From positions 27,212,390-27,276,389 of the forward strand of contig OX637406.1 in the NCBI GenBank assembly GCA_951799425.1: DNA of 64,000 nucleotides. The letters are read 5' to 3'. Each line of letters opens with the position of its first letter. Position 1 is the first letter of the stretch. The notes under the pieces were generated by a model that worked only from the letters and a program-made list of their open reading frames with translations, was not told the origin of the DNA and ran no database searches. A program made the translations under genes and the position numbers. Source of the DNA: Ilex aquifolium (lineage: Eukaryota; Streptophyta; Magnoliopsida; Aquifoliales; Aquifoliaceae). Positions 34,201 to 46,200 of the stretch are shown here, in pieces.

Positions 34201-37200
34201 TTGCTCATCGTTCTTCAGTTCTTTAGCCCCAATCCTTTTTCTCTCCTCTCTTCTCCTCTCCTCACCTCACCTCACCTCTGTGACTTTTCCTTCACCAGCA
34301 GGAAGCATGGCAGTCCATCTCTCCCTAGCCATTTTTTGCTTCTTTCTCATCTTTTTGTGATGCAAGGGGCTAGATTGATACCATGCGAGATTTGACATTG
34401 TCATTAATCTCAGGTAAGTATTCACTTTAGTTTAGTCAACAATCTCAAATCCAATTTTAAAATTTTGTTTCTCTATTTACTATTTCGATTAACATGCCTG
34501 CCAACTATATGATAATTGTACCCTTAGAAATGAGAAGAAAAATAGGATTGAATGCATGATTTGACTAATACCTATAGAATTCAAATTATCTAAGACTTGG
34601 TGAAACAGTCTACAATGCAGACTAAGACTTGGTGAAACAGTTTGACTTCATTTGGCTTTATGGGTGGTTATTGAGGTGGCCTTCTATTTGTTCAGATGTT
34701 GTTTGGAGTGGTGGAGATTTTTAGAGTGGCGAGGGGGTTTTGAGGTTGGGGCTGAGTGGGAGGGGAGGTGGTTTTCTGATCTAGTCATGAAGATTTAAGT
34801 TAAGAAGGTTGAATTTCTCAAAATGTGCTCCAGAAGGAAATGCTGACTAAAGATTAAGTGGGTTTTTAGGGAAGTTTATGAATTAAATCCTTATTTTTTG
34901 AAGGGTACAAGATGCACAATTTTAAATGTGTTGGTATATAGCATAAGCAGGTCAAAGGAGCGAAGCAGAACTAGATAATAGTGTCTAATTGAAACTTATT
35001 AGCATAGGAAACTCTTAAAGGAGAAACTATGGTGGAGGGATTGAGAGTTTTTTCAAGTTGGTAAAAGCATAAGATGACATTAAAAAAAGAAAAGAAAAAA
35101 AAACAATTGGTCTTTGAATGCCTTGGAAACAATTTTGTATTAAACACACTTGGTATAGACTTTTGGTTGCTGGTATCAGTGCTATCTAAATGCATAGTTA
35201 TCTCTCTCTCTCTATATGTGTGTGTGTATGTTATTTTTCAGTCCTAGGTTGTAGTGTAATTGATTAGCACTGAAGTTTTAAAGCCTTGACATGGCCATGG
35301 TGCACCCGCTTGTTATGTGGTAAAATGGTTCAAAACATGAAGACAATGATATTCAACTAGTTAGTATACATTGATTTTTTTAATCGTTTCAACTACAGTG
35401 CCAACCAGATCTATAGTAGGACGTCTATGGATCTCTTATTTTTTCGTAACTGCTTTGTTTGGCAGTTTGCGTTGGCAACATCAAGTGGAGTATAATCACA
35501 AGGTTTGGGTAAAAACAAGAGAAAATGGACTGCCGATGAGGATGCCAAATTGGTTGAGGCCCTTTTTGGAACTAGTTAACTCTGGAACCCATCTAGCAAT
35601 CCTTTTTAGAGAAGCTGTTGGGCAAGGGAATCATGGCCAACCTGCATGTAAAACCCGAGAAAATTTAAATTTTTATTAAAAAGGGTAAAATGGTAATTAG
35701 GTATTGCGGTACGGGTTGAAAATCAAATTTTTCTAGAACTCCGATGACAAAACGGATCTCACCGTTGGATTTGTCTCGCGAAATCTAGTTACCTAGTCAA
35801 TTTTCTTTGAATTTCGAGACAGTCAGATTTTTTGTGTTTTACGATATGATCGGGCGTCGTATGACCAACATAAACGCGATCGGGTTTTAATTGCGAAATA
35901 CAAAAAAAAATTAAAATTAGTTCAAATAAAATATATTTAACATAACACGGGATGAAATTTAATTTATTCGGAATAAAATCGGATCAGGAAAAGATCCGAC
36001 GTGTGGCGTGTTGTGGGTCAAGTATCCAAGAAGTATAAATAGGAGAGAAAAATCAGATTTTCTCCCCATTACCCAACAAATTTCGGAATAGAAAGTGGAA
36101 GAAGAGAGTAATTCAAGGGTTCTTACATCTTCTTGCGATCTAGGGCCAACCGTTCGTCGAGTTGTAACGCTTCGGGTCAAGAACAAAAGTTAATCTATGC
36201 GACGAGAGCTACGTCTACGTACTAAAAATCGCGGATTTCATCAAAGTCTCAAGATCGAGATTTTTGGAAATCAAGGTTTGAAGCTTGAATTGGGTTCTTG
36301 GAGTATTTTATCACTCGTATTATGCTTCAAAAGGTTAGGTTCTTCTCCTAGCTAGGTTTATTTTCAAACTTGGGTTTCGTATGAAATTGGTAGAATGATT
36401 TGAGATGCAATCTCTTATCAAAATGTATTTATCGTGTAACTTGAGCATGAAAAATGGTATGAGAATGAACAAAACTAATTTTGCATGAATTGAGTTTGTT
36501 GAGAAATTGTTTGTTTTGTGATTTCATGAAAATGTGATAAATTGGGTATAATTATGTGTTTACATGATTTTGTGCCTTTTGGGTATTTGATAAAATGCCT
36601 ATGATTGATTAAGTATGTCATTTGAATGAAATTGATATAACATGTTTTGTGATGATGTTGGAATATAATTATATGCTTGAGAATATAAGTTACGTTGAAG
36701 ATTTGGAAATTGTTCATGTTGTGCTCATGACATGTTGAACATGATGTTATAATTGCAATTGAAAACTTGATTGCATAATGATATGAAATGCAATGGTTTA
36801 TTACATTTGCATATATACGGGAAACTTTGCATTCGTTGACATTTGACATGAGTGTGGGTGTGTGTGCATATTTTTGGATCAAACACCATTCTTGGTGGTT
36901 GAGGCGTGGACTGGGGAAGGTTAGACCTAGGTCCGACTAAGTTACACAGGTTGCATGAAAAACTTGTGTCGGGTATAGCAAGAAGGGCTAGACTCTCCCT
37001 TGGGTGCAAGACTCGATTATTGGTTTATATACTTCCGACGGTAAAAGTCCAAAAAAATGTATCGGTGTGAGCGGAACTGGAGGTGGGATACCAAAATCCG
37101 TGTTGGTGTAGTGGACCGATGGTGCGAGTCTAGGAAATCACTTACCCAACAAAGACACATGATTCATTTTATAAAATAGTCATTGGATCTGTAACATCAA

Positions 37201-40200
37201 TTGTGGGGGTTTGGAATGTCTGGGTACATACGCATGACATTGCATGTGTTATGGGAGCCGGTGGAGGGCTCGGGTTGCGTTGTAGGTGTGAGTCTCACCT
37301 TATAACATGACATAGAATTGTGACATTAATTTCTTGAAATTGTATGTTTTTGGATGAATGCTTGTTTGATTGTTGAATTGAATGTGAGCATTTCATATGC
37401 ATCTAAGTTGGGGAGTAACCTCTTTAAGAGATACTCTATTTAGCGTGGTTTATCCTTTATGAGACAATATTTCGGGTGCGGAACAAGCACCGGTGGACAG
37501 CTCTCAGTTGGGCCCTTGTTGATGAAGAAAGCCGATTTGTGGCTTTAAATTACATTTTTATAAAATAATCGTATAATTGATTTTGGACTTGTAATGTTGT
37601 ATAAATGATTGTATAATGAATTCATATGAATTATGTTTTGTGTAAAATTAGATGCTATATGAGTTGGGTAAAATTTGTATGAAATTCGGTGAATTGAAAT
37701 TAAAAAATGATTGAATTGGGAGAAAACTGGGCCATGATACCGGTAGCTTGTTGATTAGCTACCGGTAGCACGATTCCAGTAGGCTCAGGTACCGGTAGTA
37801 AGTCTTGAGGTACAGGTAGCTCGCTGGCAATGGACAACCATCAGTAGCTCTTCCAAAATTTTTAAAAATTTAAAATAACTTTGATAAGCCTTCGGGCCTT
37901 GAGCATTTTTGTTCAAAAGATGTAAATAAAGTAATATTAATAGCAAATTGATGGATATTGGACCTTGGAATGGTCGTATGATGACGTGGTGTCAGGTTAT
38001 GCGGCATGCACGGGTACTTCTATGGGTTGATGGGTGATCAACGAGTCGAAAAAGGATCCCCGGATTCTGGGGCGTCACATTGCATATCGAGTCATAAATC
38101 AAGGTTTTGAAGAGCCCAGAGTCACTCATCTGAGATATAGGTATCAAACAAAACATATTACGATTGAAAGGAAAGAGTAAGAAGTTGCTCTTAGGGAGAA
38201 AACTCCTTACCAAATCATGAGTTATCTTTTACTTAACCATGAAATGGCTTTGCTAACTAATCTTATCCCATCTGAGAATGGAGAAATTAGAGATTTATAT
38301 CGACTTTTGCATTTTTCATGACATGTTGAACGGTCTTCATCCAAGTGGTTTTGAATTTGGTCTGTGGAACAATATACATGTAGTTAACAACTGGATTTGA
38401 AGTTTTCATTTTTCATGACATGCCCAGCTTCTGAACATATTTATTTAAATGGAGAATTTGTAGGAAGATGTATAGTGAACAAACTTATATTTATTTATTT
38501 TTCTTTGGTCTATGGAACAATATACATGTAGGATTATGTGCGAAATTGAAATTTATGCATTCTTGTTTTTTATTTGTTATGTCTAATATTGATTTTACTT
38601 ATTTTTTTCTGATGAATTTGTTCATTATGTGAGCATTGTGAGTGCGTTGATTGTACATTTAATCTGATTTGTCAAGTTTTGAAATTAATAGGAATACTCA
38701 TTGTAAGGGAGTATTTCAAATTTAGAAATTCTATTATAAAAAAAATTCTTTTGGTCAAATTTCATTCCATTCCAATAGAATTTATTTTATCCAAACATTG
38801 AAATGGAATGCACATTTCATTCCGAGACTTAATCCAAATTAACTGCCAAACATTGGAATGATAATACACATTCCATTCCATTCCTAAGTCCATGTCCATT
38901 CCATTCCTGTTTAAAGGCATTATTGCGTACTAAACGCAGCGTAAGAGAACCACATTCTTGATTTGGTTGAAGGATTAAAAGCTTGTCAAACTAATTAGTG
39001 CCAAGAATCAGTGATTTCACTGTGTTTGTCTTTGTCTTCTAGGCACTTGTCAACTCTTGCTTTCCAAATGCTCTTCTAATCTATTGGGCTATGTATCTTC
39101 TGGGTTCTGTTGCTTTGCTCTTGTGCTGATTCTTCCTTATTTGAATTGTTGGTTTGCACTATTGCGGTGGTTTAAGCTGATTTCTTATGGGCTGTTTGGG
39201 CTGATTTCTTGTGGGCTGTTTAGACTGTGTCTTCTCTAGTTGATAATTGGCTAGATCTGTTTTGTTACTTATACCGTACAATGAAGTTGCAATTTTCTAA
39301 TTTGCACATTGTAAGTTGTGATTTCTTTTAATTGTCTTCCCGTCTTCACGTTCTTTCTCTATTTGAGGAGTAGAACCACAACATCTCATTTTTGTTTGGG
39401 CTTTGATCTGTTGGTGCTTTTGAGATATATTTTTCTTTTCTCCTAGTTTGGGTGTGTCTTGTTTTTTGTTCAAGTGATTTGATCGTTGTTATCCGATTTT
39501 CGTTTGGTACAATTATGACGAGGGAAAACCTTGACTCTCACCAATCTATTAGTTTAAAATTAACCATGATTGTTGCTCCGTTGCAGAAATTTTTTTAACG
39601 GTCTAATCCTCCCTCAATCTCTCCTTGCTTCGGGTACTTCATGTATATCTCGAACCGTCTGAGTCTTTGACTCAAATGATACACTTCATATGACTAGTGA
39701 TTGTTCCTTCTTTGCATCTTTTTTCTCTCCTCCATCTGTAAATGTGTTTGTAGCTAATGGTACTCAAATGTCCTTGGTCGGTGTTGGGTCTATTATTTCT
39801 CCGCAACTAATACTTCCCGATGTTTATTATATTTCACAATTTACCTTACGTTTGTTTTCAGTCAATCAACTATTTGACTCAGAATATGCAGTTCTCTTTT
39901 TCTCTTCTGATTGTATTGTGCAGGATCCACGTTCTAAGAAATTGACTAGGACAGACAGTAGAAAGGGAGGCTTGTATTTGTTGGACAAGTTGCATATTTG
40001 AGATATTGTTGCTTTTTCTCTTGATTTGTCTTCTTTTCATTTGAATCCAAAGTCTTCAAGTTTTTATCTATAGCATTCTCGTTTTGGTCATGTTTCTCAT
40101 TCTCGTTTGAAGTTTTTAGCCTCTACTAGTAGTTTGTGTAATTTAGAGTCTCGTGTCTTTTTTAGTTGTAATGGATGCATGTTAACTAAATTTACTATAT

Positions 40201-43200
40201 TACCTTTTAATAAATGTTCTACTAGTTCTCTTGCACCTTTTGAGCTAGTTCATTTTGATGTATAGGGACTTGTTACTATTCCCACCAATGGAGAGTTAAG
40301 ATATTATGTTTCTTTTATTGATGATGATGATATTAGGTACTGTTGAGTTTATCTAATGAAGCGTCGTTTTGAATTCTTTTCTGTATTCATTATTTTTCAT
40401 GCTATGATACATATTCAATATTCTTCTATTATAAAATGCTTTCGATGCTACCAAGGTGAAGAAGATTCTCTCAATTATGGTTGTGATTTGTTAAAATTTG
40501 ATTACACTGTTTGTAAGTCTGGCTATACTGACATACCTGAATAGAATGGTATAACAGAGCACAAGCATTGCCATATTATGGAGACAACAAACTCTCTCTT
40601 GCTATCTATAAATGTCCTAAAATTTTTTTTGGGGAAAACAAATCTTATTGCAGTTCATCTAATTAATTGCATTTCCATTGTCATCACCTTTGTAATCTCA
40701 CCTTTTGAGAAACTGTGGTAAGCCGCCTGATTATTTTTCTTGTTTGGATGCACTTATTTTGTTTTGCTTCCTAGTGCTTTTTGTACTAAACTTTATGCTC
40801 GATCGGCTTTATGTGTTTTTTTTTTGTTATGGTGAGGATTACAAATGGTATCGTTGCTATGACTCAGTTGCACTCAAACTCTATGTCTCTTGTCATGGTT
40901 TTTTCATGGAACGTATTCGTTTATTTTCTATTCCATTTAGTTCATCATAATTGCTTAAATATGATCTCATTTACATTGACCCATTTCCGATCGATGTTCC
41001 CTTTGACACTTACGTTAGTGATATGATTGTCTCTGATGTACCTTCCTTTTCTGATTTGTTTGTCCCCCTATTGTACATACTTATGTTCGCAGGACTCTAA
41101 TTGTCATTTCTATAGATGCGGTGCCTTTCTTCTCCATTGTCACTCAGTGACAATGTGGATCATGTTCTTCGTTATACTCGTCGACCTCGTAATTGTCTAT
41201 TTCTGTTTGGTTTCTCTAACTCTTGCTATTCTACTGATTTTTGTTATTTCTTAGCTTCTATCCTCTCTTTTTGAACCCATCTCCTATAAGGAAGTTGTTT
41301 TTGACCCTCTTTGGAAACAGGGATGAGGAGCTTGTTACTTTACATAAGACTGACACTTGGGAGTTGGTTTCATTACCCTCGGGCAAGCGCACAGTTGGTT
41401 GTAAGTGGGTTTTTAAATTAAGACCAAATCTAATGGTTTTGTGGAACGATATAAGGTATGATTGGTAGCCACGAGATTTACTCAAGAGTATGACATAGAT
41501 TACGAAAAGACATTTGCTCCCGTTGCTAAGATGACCACTGTTCGCACTGTGATTGCAGTGGTTGCTATTCATCAATGGAGTCTCTCCTAGATGGATGTGC
41601 ATTCTCTATAGAGATTTGACTAAAGAAGTCTTTATGGCTCCTTTTCATGGATCATAGTCGTGATCAAGTGTCACAAGCCATTAAATGGTCTTAAACAAGC
41701 TTGGTTTGCCAAGTTTTCTTCAGTCATCTGTGACTTGGACTTTCGTGCTAGTGATCATGATTTTACCCTTTTTTTGTTGTCCACTTTCTCATGCTTTATT
41801 GTTCTTTTGCTTTGTGTTGATGATATGATTATAACAGGGGATGACGCCTGTTGGTATACGGCTATTAAAAAATCAGTTGCATATCATTTTGAGATAAAGA
41901 TTTGGGTCAACTCTGGTATTTCTTAGGGATTGAGGTTGCTTCCTCTCCCAAAGAATATTTATTCTCTCAGTATAAGTATGCATCCGATGTTATTCAGCGA
42001 GCTCATTTATCAGATAATTGGACAGCTGAGATACCATTACAGTTCAATGTTCGTTATTCTTCCTATGATGGTATTCTCCTGTCTAATCCTACCCTCCATC
42101 GTAATGTTGTTGGGAGTTTGATATATCTTACAATTACTCGCTCAGATATCTCTTATGTTGTTAGTCAATTTGTTGCCTCACTTACCACTATTCACTGGGC
42201 TGTTGTTCTCCGTACTATTCCGTATCTACGAGGCACTCTGCATAAGAGTCTCTTATTTTCTTCTTCCTCTTCTACGGAACTCGAGACTTGCTTAGATGTT
42301 GCTTGAGATTGTGACTCTATGGATCGCAAGTCTACCACTAGTTTTTGTCTTTTTCTTGGTGATTCTCTTATTTGTTGGAAAATTAAAAAATAAACGTTGT
42401 TGCTTGTTCCTCCATTGAAGTTGAGTATTGTGCTATGACATCTACCACAACTGAGATAGTTTGGTTACCATAGGTGCTTTTTGATCTTAACATCTCTTTA
42501 TCTACTTCTATCCCTATGTATTGTGACAACACGAGTGTTATTTAGGTTGCTCACAACTCAGCCTTACATGAGCATACAAAACACATTTTGATTGATTGCG
42601 AATTTGTGCACCATCATTTTCAGGTTGGCAATGTTTTTTTCCCTTTCTTCTTTCTACTATCCTGTTTGCAAATTTCTTTACGAAATCTTACACTATAGCT
42701 CGCTCTTAGCAAACTTTCGATGTTCTGTGCTATCACATCCTGAGTTTAAAGGGGAGGGGGTTGTTAGAGTAGTTTAACATATTAGTATGAAGGTTACTTT
42801 AGTTGTTTATTTTATTTTGCGTTGCCGTAGTATATTATTATGCATTACAGATTATATGTGACGTAATAAGATTCTCTTTCTCTTTTTCTTCTCTCATTGA
42901 TTATTATTGACAGACGTGGCACTGTGGGACTGGGTGTTGTAAGAGCAACAAAAGACTTATTCATAGAGAACTTGAACTCATATCTCTTAGTTGTTCACAT
43001 TGAGGGCACCATCGTCATTTGATAATTTCTATTGGAAAAATGAGATGGGCGTCATTGGTTTAAGAGCACAATGTAATTTGTCATACATATGGGGTCTAGT
43101 TGCTAAATGGACAATTCACAATTATAGTTCTTTTTGATAAATTCTATGACAAAAATTAGATGAGCATGTTAGTAGTATGCTTTAAGACCAATTATATAGA

Positions 43201-46200
43201 TGATATTTTGGAGTTGTACTAGCAACATTCATTACTTAATTAAATAAAATGACAAGTTTATTTATCATGTTTTTGTTTTATTTAATTTTAATATACATGA
43301 AATAGTCTATAGAGTACAAGTTAATAAGATAGTTTGTCAAGAAGTTGAGAAGAGAGACTTATACTTATAAGTACTTAACTCTTAAATGTTCCTAGTCATA
43401 GGATTACTATGTGGGCACTATGTAATCTAGATAGACTAGCGTATACTATGATTACTCTTATTTGATATGAGGTGACTCGTCCAAGTCACTAGTGTAGGGA
43501 CATTGAAGCAAGTGTGTGGGTGCTTGCTAGAGAACAAGTACATTGAACGTGACCATGGACTAACGTAGGATTTTTCATATGGAGTTTTACATACTAGTTA
43601 ATGTTAAATCCTGAAGTTATAGTTATGCAACTGATCCTTAGACTTGAGACACCATGGTTGTCTTGTGCATGGACTTCTATACTTTAACTATACAATATAT
43701 TCATGTATTAACCATATAAGTTGGATATGTATTGTTGGACATAGTTAGACATGCATGGAGACTTATTAGTGTACAACATAGAATCTATCACCCTTAGTAA
43801 ATAAAGGAAGAACGTCCTATGTGATCTTCTGGGATATGATTCAAGGAGTCCTTGGCCAAGGCAGAATGACAATTATAAAAGAGTTTCTAATTGATTATTA
43901 AGAGTCATAGCCCTAAGATCGAATGCATAAGATTGAATTAGGGGTTTGACAGTAATTCTATACCCTAGTAATTCAATTGGGGTATTGTGTGATAGAAGGA
44001 TTGAATTGCATGACAACTGTAGACTGAATGAGTCCTTTACCTATTTTGTGCTATCTGGAGGTTGATCATGATATACTGCTAGGTGTCACTCATGATTAGT
44101 AGAAGCCTGAAGAATGAAATTAATATAAATATATTAATTGCTCTTCATAAAGAGAGAATTAGAAGAGTTCTAATTCAAGCTAAATTAGCAAGAGTTCTAA
44201 TTTGAGATGCTATTTGTAGTTAGTATCGAATGCTTACAATCGGGTATGTTTGAACCTATAGGGTCACAGATAATAGAATTGATTGAAAACTAAAGGATAA
44301 AGGAGAGACAACCAATTAAGAGTAAATTAGAGACTTTATTACAATTAATGATTAATAAAGGGGTTTTATGTAATTATGAGATAATTGCAACTTTACCAAA
44401 ACTAGGATTAGAGTCTTTTAAGGCTATATAAATACTTTAATGTAGGAGGTGAATATATGAAATAACACTCTCTTGCTAGCATAAGAAGAACCACCCCTTA
44501 TTCTCTCTCTACTAGTTTATCAATAGTTGAGGTAGATCCTTCAAGTTTATCAATTCGTGTGGATACCGATAGAGGCCAAACATTTGCGAGGTTCGGGGTA
44601 AATATCAAATTCAGATTTGAATATTTAAAGTTTTTGAGAATGCTTGAAGATCGTTAAAGTTTTTCGGTTTTGTATTAAACATGAATAGATCTTGGTATGA
44701 GGAATTAAATTATTATTTTTTTTTAAATTCCGTTGCATTTATTATATGATTCCTTTCAGAGCGTATTGACCACGGAGCACGAGTTAATTTGTCATCCATG
44801 TGGGGGTCTAGTCATTATACGGACAGTCCATGAGGAGGTCATTGTCATTAAACTTTTTTTTTTTTTGTTGGTGTACCGACTTATTGTTTAATATCTCAAT
44901 CATTCTTCGATGTATATTTTCCTGCATGACTTGATTGAGTTCCCCATTCATGTCTTCCTTTTTTGTTTTGCAAAATTTTGAAGTTTTGAAGTCAGTTGAG
45001 TAACAAGCAGCTTTGTATAATTTTTGATAATCTGCAGTAGTAATAGAAGGGCTAAAATGAATTTTTTAGTTCTCCACATGTTATACTGTAGTTCCTTGAA
45101 AACACTTAAGTCACTGCAGCAGTGTAAATGAGCCAAGCTGGGCCTTGAACAAGGCCGTTGGGGCTCAGCTTCATAACACTCGGGTAATGTTCAAGCTTCG
45201 TGCGGATTTCATTTAAGAAGATTGTCACTCAGATCTGCTTATTATAGTGAACGTTTTGCTTTTATTAAAGTACAAATACTTAAGCTACACCCTATCTAAC
45301 AACTTAAGCATTTGGAGGAGATGGTTGTTTTACATGGTATCAAAGCAAGAGGACCTGTGTTCGAATCTCACTACCACCGAGTTAATTAAAAGATTTTCAT
45401 GCGTTAGGCCCAAAATTTAGCGTGAACGTGAGGGGGCATGCTGAAATATAATACTTAAGTTACACATTAATTATCTAACATGTTAAGCTTTTCGAGTAGA
45501 TGTTTGTTCAACAGTTTTTATATCGTGTTTTAATGAATTGAGATTATTTTAATCTATCTAGATAAAAAATGTGGCTATTTAGGTCATGCTACAAGCTAAG
45601 AGATGGAAAAACAAGTTGTCATGTCACTGACATGTTCAACGGATTTAACAGAATCAACGACAAAATTCATATTTTTTGACAACTCATGACTCTGCTGGAA
45701 TATATCCAAGTAAACATGTTGCAAATTCAGGATTGAGCTCAGCTTGTTGGACCTTTCCAGTGAGCCTGAACAAGTTTTGAATGAGTTGAGCTGAAGCTGC
45801 TTGGCTTGATTTTACACTCCTAGTCACCATTGTAACCTATTCTCTAATCCTGCTCACCATTCTTGGTTCTTGGCAAAAGAAGGGAAAAAGTCCAATTCGA
45901 AAATCCAAGCTTATCACAGCATCACCCCCTTATTGTCTATTTCACCGTAGAACTGTAAGCATGATCATGTTTTAAAGGCTGATTGTTATATCGTAATCAA
46001 ACCTTCACCCTTTTCTGAATTTGTAACATTTGGAGCACATATTTCTTGTCCTCTGAAACGAGTATTTCATCATTTTGCACAGTAGTGTTTCATTTGCATT
46101 ACCCAGTCTAACTCCCTGTTTCCAATTGCGTGTGTTAGAACTTGTCTAACATTGTTACAATAGCGCCTCCCAAATTAGTAAACGAGCTGTTAGATCATCC

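Larger units (their letters stand above)
33832..38941 (+). mobile_element. PIF/Harbinger DNA transposon with Myb/SANT-like remnant
   Basis: The ends CGCTATGTTTGGTAC and, inverted, CGCTGCGTTTAGTAC match at 12 of 15. The flanks are TAA at 33829-33831 and 38942-38944. At 35516-35600 the plus strand reads [17 protein letters not shown], then after a frame change ELVNSGTH. About 2.4 kb on, LHIES-IKVLK follows. Together these are the Myb/SANT-like domain of Harbinger accessory proteins. A frame change near 35569 and a stop inside LHIES-IK show decay. No DDE transposase was found. A solo LTR and a SINE have inserted. Confidence 0.85.
33439..42912 (+). mobile_element. Ty1/Copia fossil in sense orientation, split by a Harbinger element
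   Basis: 5' LTR 33439-33608 and 3' LTR 42762-42912 share AGTAGTTTA-CATATTAGTAT and ATGTGACGTAATAA. Primer site TGGTATCAGACC at 33609. Purine tract AAAGGGGAGGGGG before the 3' LTR. Coding remains follow at 39500-42670: GAG-pre/integrase (40070-40600), reverse transcriptase with [10 protein letters not shown] (41815-41845), and RNase H. The LTRs differ at many sites, so it is old. It carries many breaks. Flanks AAAGT and GACGT match only partly. An inserted element occupies 33832-38941. Confidence 0.88.
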
